Of a stretch of 64,000 nt of DNA, positions 27,437-36,041 are shown piece by piece (the stretch's first letter is position 1; each line of letters starts with the position of its first letter). The notes below the pieces were generated by a model, which was given only the letters and a program-made list of their open reading frames with translations, had not been told where the DNA came from and searched no databases. The DNA is from Faecalispora jeddahensis (GTDB taxonomy: Bacteria; Bacillota; Clostridia; Oscillospirales; Acutalibacteraceae): NCBI RefSeq assembly GCF_000577335.1, contig NZ_CBYL010000006.1, positions 59,342-123,341 of the forward strand, read 5' to 3'. A program made the position numbers and the translations under genes.

Positions 27437-27898
27437 TTATTTTCTGCTCTTCCCTGTCAGATGATCCGCCGTAATTTTGATGACCTTTACCCTGCTGTCG
27501 GCATTTTTGATGTAATCGAGCCCTTTTTGCATGAATTCGGGGGAATATTTCTGCACCAGCAGCTCCATCGCCCGCTGTTTTTCCTCCGCAAAGACCTCTT
27601 CCGCCTTTCCAAACAAAACCGCACTCTCGTAGTTCGTGGTAAAATCCCCCGGCAGAACCTGTGTTGCACCAACAACACAGAAAGAAACCTTTGGATTTCT
27701 GATGATATTCTCCAGCTTGCTGCCGACGATGGCACAGTGAATATAAACCGCCCCGTTCTCATACACGTAGCTGACCGGAACGCCGTAAGGGTATTCCTCC
27801 CCCATGGTGGACAGCACACCGTATTCGCCCTTTTGAAGCAGCAGCTCTGTGTTTTCAGGGGAAAGGATACGATCTTTTCTTCTCATCTCCGGAAACAT
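27437..27898 (-). CDS. Pyridoxamine 5'-phosphate oxidase-family flavoprotein (NimA-like)
   Basis: A 153-residue split-barrel FMN protein. The start MRRKDRILSPENTELLLQKGEYGVLST and the block YPYGVPVSYVYENGAVYIHCA fit the NimA-like flavin-binding family of anaerobes, which reduce nitro groups or detoxify small electrophiles. The actual substrate is unknown. The ATG at 27898 was chosen because family members begin near here; an upstream start would add 33 residues. Confidence 0.87.
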   Translation of the reverse strand: MFPEMRRKDRILSPENTELLLQKGEYGVLSTMGEEYPYGVPVSYVYENGAVYIHCAIVGSKLENIIRNPKVSFCVVGATQVLPGDFTTNYESAVLFGKAEEVFAEEKQRAMELLVQKYSPEFMQKGLDYIKNADSRVKVIKITADHLTGKSRK

Positions 27899-28021
27899 CT
27901 TTTCACATCCTGTTCTTTTATGAGTTTTCTTTTCAATTGAAATCGTCTGATACAAGTACATTGATTTTTTGCTGCCTACGGCGGGGAAAGAAATCATCAG
28001 CTTTTGAAAGCGGCATGATGA

Positions 28022-28327
28022 TCATGCCTCCGGCCTCCAAAGGCTGCGCGCAAGATCTACCATGCCGTTTTCCCGAAAAGAAACGCCTTCGCTTTCCAGC
28101 AGGCGGCGCTGCTCCGTCCACCCCGGCACCGTACGGCCCAAACGGTTTACCACCCGGTGGCAGGGCAAAGACAAAAAGGAAGGGGTATGGCTCAAAGCAT
28201 TCCCAACCTGCCTTGCGCTGCGCGGCGCTCCAATGAAAAAAGCGATTTGCCCATAGGTGGCTACCCGCCCATAGGGAATTCTTGCGACAACCTGATATAC
28301 CTGATCTGTGAAAGTCCCTTGCTCCAT
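28022..28327 (-). CDS. Short MGMT-family protein (alkyltransferase-like)
   Basis: A 101-residue protein holding only the C-terminal DNA-binding/active-site domain of O6-alkylguanine-DNA alkyltransferase: YGRVATYGQIAFFIGAPRSARQVG and SLPCHRVV. The reactive Cys of PCHR is kept, unlike in alkyltransferase-like (ATL) proteins, where it is usually Trp or Ala. It may be a minimal repair enzyme or a damage sensor. AAGGAAAG precedes the ATG at 28327. Confidence 0.88.
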   Translation of the reverse strand: MEQGTFTDQVYQVVARIPYGRVATYGQIAFFIGAPRSARQVGNALSHTPSFLSLPCHRVVNRLGRTVPGWTEQRRLLESEGVSFRENGMVDLARSLWRPEA

Positions 28328-28523
28328 GGTGTCTTTCCTTCTGTAATGATATTACTTTTGATTATATCGAACGCACCCGCAGAATACAAGAATTTTATCC
28401 TATGACACACCGGTGTGTGGCGGCCGCCGCCAAAGCCGGTGCGTTCAACACCTGTCTCCCCTTCTTCATCACCAGTTCGTGAAGGCCGGGCGCAACACCC
28501 CCGGCGTACAGGCGTCGCCGATC

Positions 28524-29768
28524 TCATTGTTCCGGTTTTGACTGGACAAGCGCTTTGAGGTCATTCCCCCCTGGATTCTGCTTTATCCTCAGATCAAATG
28601 CTGAAACGATTGCAAAAACATGGTCAAAAATATCCGCCTGTATGGATTCATATTTGTCCCATACGGTTGTGCCGGTGAAAGCGTAAAGCTCGATCGGCAC
28701 TCCATTCTCTGTGGGGGCCAGCTGCCGAACCATGATTGCCATGTCCTGGCGCAGATCCGGATGATTCTTCAGATAGGCTTGCAGGTATGCCCGGAATATT
28801 CCCAAATTGGTCAGACTGTCTGCACGGAGCACGCCGGGCAAATCCGCAATATCGGATTCGTCGTGCGGGGGCGGCGCGCTGGCTTTCCATTCCATATAGT
28901 CCCGGACATACGGGATTTGCCGGTAACGCTGCAGCATCTCATCGTCGCAAAAGCGCACACTGGTAATATCAATATTGACGGCCCGTTTCAGTCTTCTGCC
29001 GCCGGATTCCTGCATGTAGCGCCAGTTTTTGAACGGCTCGTTGACCATTGAATAAGTAGGGAGCGTTGTGACGGTATTATCCCAATTCTTCACCTTCACC
29101 GTATGCAGTGAAATCTCGATAATCTGCCCGTCCGCCTGCCCCGGCTTTTCAATCCAATCCCCCAGGCGCACCATATCGTTCTCTGTCAGCTGAATACTGG
29201 ACACAAAGCCAAGAATCGTATTTTGAAACACCAACAGAAGAACCGCACTTGCAGCACCGATGCCGCCAAGCAATAAAAGAGGCGAACGGTTCATCAGCAC
29301 GCTGATGATGATAATCAGCCCTACCATATAAGCGAGAATTTTGAGCACTTGAAAGTAGCCCTTCAACGGCCGGGTTTGCGCGGTCTCTCTTTTTTGGTAA
29401 ATGTCGTCGAACGAGTTTAACAACTGATTTGCGGTATTTACAACCCCGATCACAATCAGACACGACGCCCCACGTTGAAGCCACTCTTGTCCATCCCGAA
29501 AGAAGGGCGCCATCACATAGACAACAAGCGCAGGAACAACCAGTGTCAGCTGTTCAAACACTCTGTGGGCGAACAGGATATCGCCCCACTTCATTTTCGA
29601 TTTGGAAATAACCGCCCGCAGAACTCGCAGAACAATATTCTTCGCGATGAAATACGAAACCAAAGCACTGCAAAAAATGATCAGCACCAAGACAATAACG
29701 GAGGCGATTTGTGCGGTTGTCTCGCCGGCGCCATAACTCATTATCGTATCGTTCAGCCATTTCAACAT
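28524..29768 (-). CDS. MscS-family mechanosensitive channel (YbdG-like)
   Basis: About 414 residues. Four or five membrane helices in the first 190 residues are followed by the pore helix and beta domain (GFVSSIQLTENDMVRLGDWIE, VKVKNWDNTVTTLPTYSMV). The large insertion in the C-terminal domain (FKNWRYMQESGGRRLKRAV) is characteristic of the YbdG subgroup. It would protect against hypoosmotic shock. I chose the ATG at 29768 because AAGGAG precedes it; 17 more codons are open upstream. Confidence 0.88.
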   Translation of the reverse strand: MLKWLNDTIMSYGAGETTAQIASVIVLVLIIFCSALVSYFIAKNIVLRVLRAVISKSKMKWGDILFAHRVFEQLTLVVPALVVYVMAPFFRDGQEWLQRGASCLIVIGVVNTANQLLNSFDDIYQKRETAQTRPLKGYFQVLKILAYMVGLIIIISVLMNRSPLLLLGGIGAASAVLLLVFQNTILGFVSSIQLTENDMVRLGDWIEKPGQADGQIIEISLHTVKVKNWDNTVTTLPTYSMVNEPFKNWRYMQESGGRRLKRAVNIDITSVRFCDDEMLQRYRQIPYVRDYMEWKASAPPPHDESDIADLPGVLRADSLTNLGIFRAYLQAYLKNHPDLRQDMAIMVRQLAPTENGVPIELYAFTGTTVWDKYESIQADIFDHVFAIVSAFDLRIKQNPGGNDLKALVQSKPEQ

Positions 29769-30063
29769 GATATCTGCGCTCCTTATATCAAATCGATATG
29801 ATTCATCATTCCCATTCATACTGCCGGTAATGTGCAGACAAACTCAATCGATCCCCGCAATGCTTACGAAAGCAGGAATTTTTCACGGGGAAAGTCCATT
29901 CCGTATTGCGATATTTATTCGAAAAACAAAACTGCATCCTCAAAACTGCCCGAATGGCGAAAAACAGGCCGGTACCATTACGCCGTGCTCTCTTTTGCTC
30001 TTTTCATCCGCCTGTTGATAAGACGGATAATTTCTGATCGATTGCTTTTCAGTATACCATAAA

Positions 30064-30109
30064 AAATCCCGGCAAATCAAATACAAACCGCATTGATTTG
30101 CCGGGATTT
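30064..30109 (-). terminator. Perfect hairpin in the MscS/UroD-like intergenic region
   Basis: AAATCCCGGCAAATCAA and TTGATTTGCCGGGATTT form a 17-bp perfect stem with a 12-nt loop. T-rich sequence follows on the minus strand. Confidence 0.65.
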
Positions 30110-30393
30110 CCGGACTGCATTCGAAAAGGCCGCGCAAGTCATAATCACCAGCTAAACCGGCAGCTTAATCAGTCCCTATAAGGGCCTTCTTCTGACTAAC
30201 ATCTTAAGACGCATGAGAAACTACTTTCCTTTTGCATTACTTGCCCCACCGCCCGCAAACAGGCCACTCCCTTCGATTGCTGCACTTTTACGCCCTTACC
30301 ACCCTGTTTTGGCTGGGCGCGCTTCGCTCGATGCTGGAAGCGAAAGCTTACGGGGAACCTCCACCGGCATAGCCGGTAATTTCCACATCAACA

Positions 30394-30431
30394 AAAAAAT
30401 GTTCCGCGTTGATTCACGCGGAACATTTTTT
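30394..30431 (-). terminator. Terminator of the ABC-UroD operon
   Basis: AAAAAATGTTCCGCGT and ACGCGGAACATTTTTT form a 16-bp perfect stem, 6 bp past the stop of the UroD-like gene, with a T-run on the minus strand. Confidence 0.88.
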
Positions 30432-30436
30432 CTAAA

Positions 30437-31468
30437 TTATCCTGCCAGCGCGGCTACCCGGTAGACCGCCCGGCAGAGCGCATACAGATTTTTTTCCGGC
30501 AGATCCTGGTTTGCAACGCAGCCCGGCCCGATGATCAGGCCCCTGTCCCCGGCGGCGGCGATTGCCTCCTGCACATGCTGCTCTACATCGGCCACAGAAC
30601 CGGAGACCAGAATGCTTTCCCGGATTTTTTCTCCGTTTTCATCATAATAGGGGGTTTCGCGGATTCCGCCCAACAGGCACTTATCTGTTATCTTCCGTGC
30701 CTCCGCCAGAGTCGGACTGCTCCACCGGTCGTGCCAGTTGATGCAGTTGACGGGATAATCCGCGATCAGCTGGAACATCCCGTTGTCGCCATGCAGGTGC
30801 GCCACATTGAAAAAGGTTTCATCCTGATATGCGGCGATTACCTGACGGTCGTAGAATTCCCCGAATTCGCGGTATTGCTCCTCGGTCAGAAAATCAAAAT
30901 TGGCGCATTGGGTGGCGAAGAAAAAGCCGTCTACACCCGCTTCAATGTTGGCTTTTACAAAGTTAATGGTGGTTTCCGTCAGAGCCTGCAGCGCCTGCTT
31001 GAACAAACGCGGATTCTCTTTCATATCCAGCAGAATCCGGTCCCCGGCCAGCTTTCTGGCCGTAGTCAGGGGGCTGAAAATCGTCTGGATCACCGGGAAT
31101 TGTTTTTTCGCCAGAAGGATCGTGTGCCGGGCCGCCTGAAGCTGCTTGCCGTAAGAGCCATAAATGGCCGGCAGCGGCTCGATCCCCTCCCAGTCGCTGA
31201 TTTGGTGAATGCCGTAGTCATCCACAATCGGCGGAAGGTTCACACGGTTAAAGATTTTCACCTTTACGCCGTAATCCTGAACGCCGTACAGCCCGAAGGG
31301 CATCAGCTTAATGAAATCAAAGTCATACTTCTGCGCAAAGGCGACCTGGGTTTCCGCCAGACTTCTGGGGTCCTGATCCACAGCGGAAAAATGCATCCAG
31401 ACATTCAGCGGAATCTTATCCACCTCCTGCCCTTTCAGCGCTGCCTGAATTCGCTCAAACTTATCCAT
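30437..31468 (-). CDS. UroD/MtaA-superfamily protein
   Basis: A 343-residue (beta/alpha)8 protein of the uroporphyrinogen decarboxylase superfamily. It is not a heme enzyme by context. HLHG (near residue 215) stands where MtaA/MtbA-type methyltransferases have HICG, and IGPGCVANQDLPEKN supplies the late Cys, so a zinc site of two His and one Cys is plausible. Such proteins move methyl groups between a substrate or corrinoid and a thiol. No corrinoid protein is nearby. It is the last gene of the ABC transporter operon, 7 bp after the second permease; the ATG at 31468 follows GGTAGGTG. Confidence 0.8.
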   Translation of the reverse strand: MDKFERIQAALKGQEVDKIPLNVWMHFSAVDQDPRSLAETQVAFAQKYDFDFIKLMPFGLYGVQDYGVKVKIFNRVNLPPIVDDYGIHQISDWEGIEPLPAIYGSYGKQLQAARHTILLAKKQFPVIQTIFSPLTTARKLAGDRILLDMKENPRLFKQALQALTETTINFVKANIEAGVDGFFFATQCANFDFLTEEQYREFGEFYDRQVIAAYQDETFFNVAHLHGDNGMFQLIADYPVNCINWHDRWSSPTLAEARKITDKCLLGGIRETPYYDENGEKIRESILVSGSVADVEQHVQEAIAAAGDRGLIIGPGCVANQDLPEKNLYALCRAVYRVAALAG

Positions 31469-31475
31469 AATACAC

Positions 31476-32162
31476 CTACCATTTCTTAAATGCCAGCTCA
31501 ATTCGGCTGAATACCACATCCAGCAAACCGCACAGCGCCCAATAGATCAGCGCCGCCGCGATATAAGCCTCCAGGTAATGCGCGTTTTGAGCTGAGGCCA
31601 GCTTCGCTTGGGACAGAATATCTGCCACACCAATGGTAAAAGCAAGGGAAAGTCCCTTGATGACGCCCAAAAAAGTATTAAAAAATACCGGTACCACCAC
31701 CGTGACTCCCTGCGGCACGATGATCCGAAACAGCGCCTGTAACCCAGTCATGCCGCTGGCATAGGCAGCGTCCCATTGTCCGGGGTCGATGGAGTAAAAC
31801 GCGCCGCGGATATTCTCCGACTGCCCCACCGAAATATACAGGGCATAGGCCACGACCAGCACGGCCAGAGGCGAAACCTTGACGTCCTGCCCCATTCCGA
31901 GCATACGGCAGATACTGTCTATCGCCATAGGCAAAATAAAATACGCCAGATATAAATGAATGACCAGCGGGATTCCCCTGGTATAATCGATAAAGACCCG
32001 GGCGATCTGTTTCGCCACCGGAATCTGGCGGATTCGAACTGCCGCCACCACAAAGCCCAGCAGGATGCCGAAAATCAAAACGATCAGCGCTGTCCCCAAG
32101 GTAAAGGGAACCACGGTGAGGATAAACCGCATATCTTCCAGAATGACTGTTCCGCTCAGCAT
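31476..32162 (-). CDS. Amino acid-type ABC transporter permease
   Basis: A 228-residue inner-membrane permease of the polar amino acid (HisM/GlnP) family with about five helices and the EAA loop (QWDAAYASGMTGLQALFRIIVPQG). The start is the ATG at 32162 that overlaps the stop of the preceding permease (TAATG); a long upstream extension is a frame artefact. It pairs with the next permease to form the channel. Confidence 0.92.
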   Translation of the reverse strand: MLSGTVILEDMRFILTVVPFTLGTALIVLIFGILLGFVVAAVRIRQIPVAKQIARVFIDYTRGIPLVIHLYLAYFILPMAIDSICRMLGMGQDVKVSPLAVLVVAYALYISVGQSENIRGAFYSIDPGQWDAAYASGMTGLQALFRIIVPQGVTVVVPVFFNTFLGVIKGLSLAFTIGVADILSQAKLASAQNAHYLEAYIAAALIYWALCGLLDVVFSRIELAFKKW

Positions 32163-32866
32163 TACCCCACCCGCTTTTCCGTTTGATTGCCAATGGTGAT
32201 CTTCTTTTCGAACAACTGGCAGAGCTTGCTTACCGCAAATGTGATGCACCAGTAAATGACGGCCGCAGCCAGGTACACCTCCAGCTTTTTCACGCCGTAA
32301 TCGTTGGAAATAATCTTCTTTGCCATTCCCATGATATCTGTCAGTCCGATCACGAACAGCACAGAGGTATCCTTGACCAGCTCTACGAAAGCGTTCTCCA
32401 GATTGGGCCACGCAATGGGCAGCATCTGGGGCAGAATAATCCTGCGTAGCTTAGTAAAGCCGGTCATTCCGATACTGTCTGCTGCGTCGTGCTGCCCCCG
32501 CTCCACCGCCAGATAGGCCGGACGCAGATATTCCGACATGTAGGCACCGTTGAACAGGATGAGGGCCAGAGAGACGTAAAGGGTCTTGCTCCAGTCGTCG
32601 GCATTGATGCCGAATTCCCGCAGGATCAGCGGCAGCCCGTAATAGACCAGAAAAATGTGGATCAGGGGAGGTGTGCTGCGAAAGAAGGATACATAAATAT
32701 TGGCCAGCGGAGAAAGCACCTTCCATTTTTTGATACGAACCGCAGCGATACCCGCCGCCAGCAAAATCCCAAAGCTGCCCGAAATCACAATAATGAACAG
32801 AGTATAAGGGATTGCTCCGCTGATTCGGTCAATGATTTTCAGAACATAAGAAAAATCAATTCCCAT
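32162..32866 (-). CDS. Amino acid-type ABC transporter permease
   Basis: A 234-residue second permease with the EAA loop (QHDAADSIGMTGFTKLRRIILPQ) and STPPLIHIFLVYYG, typical of the HisQ/GlnP family. Start at ATG 32866 or at an in-frame GTG 15 bp upstream; AAAGGAG lies directly before the GTG. It is translationally coupled to the downstream permease. Confidence 0.92.
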   Translation of the reverse strand: MGIDFSYVLKIIDRISGAIPYTLFIIVISGSFGILLAAGIAAVRIKKWKVLSPLANIYVSFFRSTPPLIHIFLVYYGLPLILREFGINADDWSKTLYVSLALILFNGAYMSEYLRPAYLAVERGQHDAADSIGMTGFTKLRRIILPQMLPIAWPNLENAFVELVKDTSVLFVIGLTDIMGMAKKIISNDYGVKKLEVYLAAAVIYWCITFAVSKLCQLFEKKITIGNQTEKRVG

Positions 32867-32902
32867 GGCTGCAGGTGTCACTCCTTTCCGGTTTGAACTT
32901 TG

Positions 32903-33763
32903 TTATTCGGTAAAGTATTTGATGGTATCTTCTCCATACCAGGTTTCGGACAGCTTTGACAGAGTGCCGTTTTCACGCAGGGTCTTCAGCGCCTGCTCCA
33001 CCTTTGCGGACAGATCGGTCTGATCCTTGGCCAGGGCGAAATAAGTACCGTTGATCTTTACGGGAGGGGTAACGGCCTTGACCTTCAGGCCCAGCTCTTC
33101 CTTGATCTCTGCAAAGCCCAGATTGTTGGGCAGCACCAGAGCGTCATATTCCTTGTCGCTGACAGACTTGAAACGGTCTGCAACAGAAATGCCGTCGCCG
33201 GTGGTAATCGTGATCTGCTTGTCGGGGTGCTCTTGGTTATAAGCGGTCAGCAGGTTGAAAATGCCGCCGTTGGGAGTGGAAGGAACCAGCTTTTTGCCTA
33301 CCAGATCATCAAGGCTCTTGATGGAATCGTCGTCTTCATTGACATAAATGTTGATCAGGCTGACTCCGTTGATCGCGTTGGGGATCAGGTATTTCTGCTC
33401 TCTTTCGGGGGTCTTATACAGGCCGCCGCCGATCAGCGCGTATTTGCCGGTCTCCAGACCGATCTGGGTAGCGTCGCTCTCGACCAGTTCGATATTGAAA
33501 TCATAGTCGGTGATCAGCTCATCCACTGCTTTGAGCACATCGACCTCATAGCCGACCTTCTCGCCCTTATCATTTTCAAAGCTCAGAGGCTTGGAGCCGG
33601 ATTCCAGCGCTACATTTACGGTTTTCACCTGTGCCGCGGAAGACTCCGCGCCGCTTTGGGCAGCAGACGCGTTGGCGCCTGTGTTTTGATTGGATGCGCA
33701 GCCTGACAGAACCCCTGCAAACAGCGCAGCCGCTAATACAGAACTAAATAGTTTCGTTTTCAT
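32903..33763 (-). CDS. ABC transporter substrate-binding lipoprotein (family 3)
   Basis: A 286-residue solute-binding protein. The signal peptide ends in the lipobox GVLSGC, so it is anchored to the outer face of the membrane. The mature part starts with an Ala/Ser-rich linker, then VNVALESGSKPLSFENDKG and VGYEVDVLKAVDEL, as in polar amino acid-binding proteins. The usual Arg of the amino acid alpha-carboxylate site is not obvious, so the ligand may not be a standard amino acid. AGGAGGAG precedes the ATG at 33763. Confidence 0.92.
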   Translation of the reverse strand: MKTKLFSSVLAAALFAGVLSGCASNQNTGANASAAQSGAESSAAQVKTVNVALESGSKPLSFENDKGEKVGYEVDVLKAVDELITDYDFNIELVESDATQIGLETGKYALIGGGLYKTPEREQKYLIPNAINGVSLINIYVNEDDDSIKSLDDLVGKKLVPSTPNGGIFNLLTAYNQEHPDKQITITTGDGISVADRFKSVSDKEYDALVLPNNLGFAEIKEELGLKVKAVTPPVKINGTYFALAKDQTDLSAKVEQALKTLRENGTLSKLSETWYGEDTIKYFTE

Positions 33764-33823
33764 AAAATCTCCTCCTGATTTGTGTGGAAACCACATGTTT
33801 TTTGTTCCTGAAAGAACGGATCA

Positions 33824-34576
33824 TTATATTTGATAAACAAAAGGCTGATAGATACAATCTAAGAACCGTTTTGTTGCCGCTTCCTTAGGCGAAAGGAAAA
33901 CTTCCCGGGGAGGCCCCTGCTCCACGATATTTCCGCCGTCCATGAAGATCACTTTGTTGGCGATGGTCTGGGCAAAGCTCATCTCGTGAGTGACGACCAC
34001 CATCGTGATCCCCCTGCTTGCCACCTGCTTCATCACCGAAAGGACTTCTCCCACCAGCTCGGGGTCGAGCGAAGACGTTGGTTCATCGAAAAGGATGACG
34101 GAGGGATTCAAGGCGAGGGCTCTGGCGATCCCGACCCGCTGCTGCTGGCCGCCGGAAAGCTGGTTGGGATACGAATCTTCCTTTCCCTCCAGCCCAACGC
34201 TTTTCAGCTGCTGCTTCGCCGTTAAAATCGCATCCGCTTTGGGAATCTTCTGTACGGTGATCAAACCCTCCGTGATGTTTTCCAAAGCTGTTTTGTTTTT
34301 AAACAGATTGTAGTGCTGAAACACCATGGCTGTTTTTCTGCGCAGCGCCAGAAGCTGTTTCTTCGAGGATTTTTTATAATCATACTCGACTTGATCGATC
34401 GTAATATTTCCTTCATCGGCCTTTTCCAGACCGTTCATACAGCGCAGCAGCGTGGTCTTTCCCGTTCCGCTTGGCCCAATGATCACCGCTACATCGCCCT
34501 GCTCCACCGTCAGGTTAATGCCTTTTAAAATCTCTTTGGCAGCAAAGGATTTGCGGATATTTTCTATGACAATCAT
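33824..34576 (-). CDS. ABC transporter ATP-binding protein (polar amino acid type)
   Basis: A 250-residue ATPase with Walker A GPSGTGKT (about residue 33), signature LSGGQQQR, Walker [10 protein letters not shown], and the switch His in VVVTHEM. It is the first gene of the five-gene operon. GGAGGAG precedes the ATG at 34576, and the promoter at 34669-34697 shares its extended -35 with two other promoters of the locus. Confidence 0.95.
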   Translation of the reverse strand: MIVIENIRKSFAAKEILKGINLTVEQGDVAVIIGPSGTGKTTLLRCMNGLEKADEGNITIDQVEYDYKKSSKKQLLALRRKTAMVFQHYNLFKNKTALENITEGLITVQKIPKADAILTAKQQLKSVGLEGKEDSYPNQLSGGQQQRVGIARALALNPSVILFDEPTSSLDPELVGEVLSVMKQVASRGITMVVVTHEMSFAQTIANKVIFMDGGNIVEQGPPREVFLSPKEAATKRFLDCIYQPFVYQI

Positions 34577-34668
34577 GGCTGCTCCTCCTTCCACAACTCC
34601 AGATTTTTTACTTTAGCACCGCATTAAAACATACTAATCTTATATGGTTAAGATGCTTTGTTTAATAA

Positions 34669-34697
34669 AGAATACGTTGCACACCGCAATAAGTCAA
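34669..34697 (-). promoter_or_regulatory. Promoter of the ABC transporter operon
   Basis: On the minus strand TTGACT (34692-34697), a 17-bp spacer beginning TATTG, and TATTCT. The TTGACTTATT block also occurs at the dehydratase promoter, and TTGATTTATT at the second hydrolase promoter. Confidence 0.7.
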
Positions 34698-34863
34698 CAC
34701 TTTTTTAATGAAAAAAAACTTTTTTATTCATGTTTGGTTAAAATACATGTATGTTTAATAATATTTTGGTCACATTAATAGGCTGCACCTATATCAAAAA
34801 GGAACAGAATCCCAGCCCATGGCGGCATAGGGACAATTTCAGAAAAGCAAACTGAATAGAAGC

Positions 34864-34899
34864 AAGCACGCCCTGAGCCAATTGGCTCAGGGCGTGCTT
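34864..34899. terminator. 36-bp perfect palindrome, terminator-like
   Basis: AAGCACGCCCTGAGCCAA is followed by its exact complement, giving an 18-bp arm palindrome. It lies 258 bp past the stop of the first hydrolase gene and upstream of the ABC promoter. The rest of 34577-35156 contains no gene that I can support. Confidence 0.6.
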
Positions 34900-35156
34900 C
34901 GTTTCAATAAAGCAACTGATTTGTCGTCAGATAGCCTCTTATGATTGGCAGGCTGAATCGATGATTTTAGTGCCATGTTTGACAGGGTAATCCCCAGAAC
35001 TTCACCCAAATCCTGCGGTTACTGCAATGTTCTGTGACAATGGCATACTATGGAAAACCTACCTCACCGCTGCCAGGCGTCCATAAAAATGGACGATTTT
35101 CTTCAATTAAAAGAAAGCGATTCCCTTACAAAGCATCTGCTTTTTCGCTTCTATTT

Positions 35157-36041
35157 TCAGGACATTGCTTCACCGAAGAAATTGGCAAGGGCATCGCCGA
35201 GCTTTTCAAACACCGGGTGTTTGTCGAACATAAAGTCATTGTGCTTGCCGTCCAGAACCAGCAGCTCCTTTTTTCCGCTGATCCGATTGTAAAATTGCAG
35301 CGACTCTTCCAGCGGATGCAGCTGGTTATCCTTACCGTGACCCACCAGTACCGGGACATTCAGGGTGTCCAGATAGTCCTCCGCATTGAACTCCAGAAGA
35401 GACTGCCCCAGCTCCAGCGAGATTTCCTGCCCATAGCCTTTTACCGTATACAGGTTATCCTTCACAACGCCGTCGGTATCCGGGTCCAGCGGATAGTAGC
35501 GGAACGGATTGTCAAAGCGCCGTGTTCCCTCTTTCACAAAGCGAATCCGCTCCTGTGCTACCTCTTGCCGCAGCTTGTTGAAGTCCACATAGGAATAGAC
35601 CGATCTCAGCCAGCGTTCGCCGCAATAAAAGCCATTCAGGCCCGCGACCGCCCTGACACAGGATTCCTTGGACGCCGCGGCAATCACCAAAGCGGCCGCC
35701 ATCCCCCATCCAAGCAGGCCGATCCGCCCGGTATCGACCTCCGGCAGCGTCTGCGCGTAAACCAAAGCGTTGCGGATATCCTCCACCTGCTCTTCCAGCT
35801 TACATACGCCGGCAGGACCGCCGTTATCCAGAAAACCGCGGTAGTCAAAGCCGAACGCAGCATAGCCCCGCGCCGTCATCGCTCTGGCAAACAGGGCGGG
35901 ATAGATCGCATTCAGACCCATATATCCGGAATTCGGGACGATGCAGGGGCGCTTCTCTCCCTCTTGATAATCGTCGGGAAGATACAAAATCGCTTTCAGC
36001 GGATAGCCATTGCTGTAGAACACATGGTTTTGTGTAATCAT
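35157..36041 (-). CDS. Alpha/beta-hydrolase-fold protein lacking the nucleophile (copy 1)
   Basis: A 294-residue alpha/beta-hydrolase fold related to the S15/dienelactone hydrolase group: FGFDYRGFLDNGGPAG oxyanion region, nucleophile elbow LLGWGMAAA, VGHGKDNQLHP acid segment and LDGKHNDFMF with the likely catalytic His. The elbow has Gly113 where Ser, Cys or Asp is expected. It overlaps the dehydratase gene by 4 bp (ATGA), so the two act together. A paralogue with the same change is at 39389. It may be a lyase, a binding protein, or an enzyme with a different mechanism. Confidence 0.8.
   Translation of the reverse strand: MITQNHVFYSNGYPLKAILYLPDDYQEGEKRPCIVPNSGYMGLNAIYPALFARAMTARGYAAFGFDYRGFLDNGGPAGVCKLEEQVEDIRNALVYAQTLPEVDTGRIGLLGWGMAAALVIAAASKESCVRAVAGLNGFYCGERWLRSVYSYVDFNKLRQEVAQERIRFVKEGTRRFDNPFRYYPLDPDTDGVVKDNLYTVKGYGQEISLELGQSLLEFNAEDYLDTLNVPVLVGHGKDNQLHPLEESLQFYNRISGKKELLVLDGKHNDFMFDKHPVFEKLGDALANFFGEAMS

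Larger units (their letters stand above)
29769..30436. other. Gene-free stretch with two terminators
   Basis: About 670 bp between the MscS and UroD-like genes. The right part holds two strong hairpins (listed). From 30180 to 30390 the sequence is GC-rich with short hairpins such as CACCGGCATAGCCGGT, but no open reading frame of convincing quality. I could not match it to a known repeat or RNA. Confidence 0.5.

Noticed and set aside
31476..32411. Long version of the second permease starting at 32411
   Set aside because: The first 83 codons are the first permease gene read in the wrong frame; the true start is the ATG at 32162.
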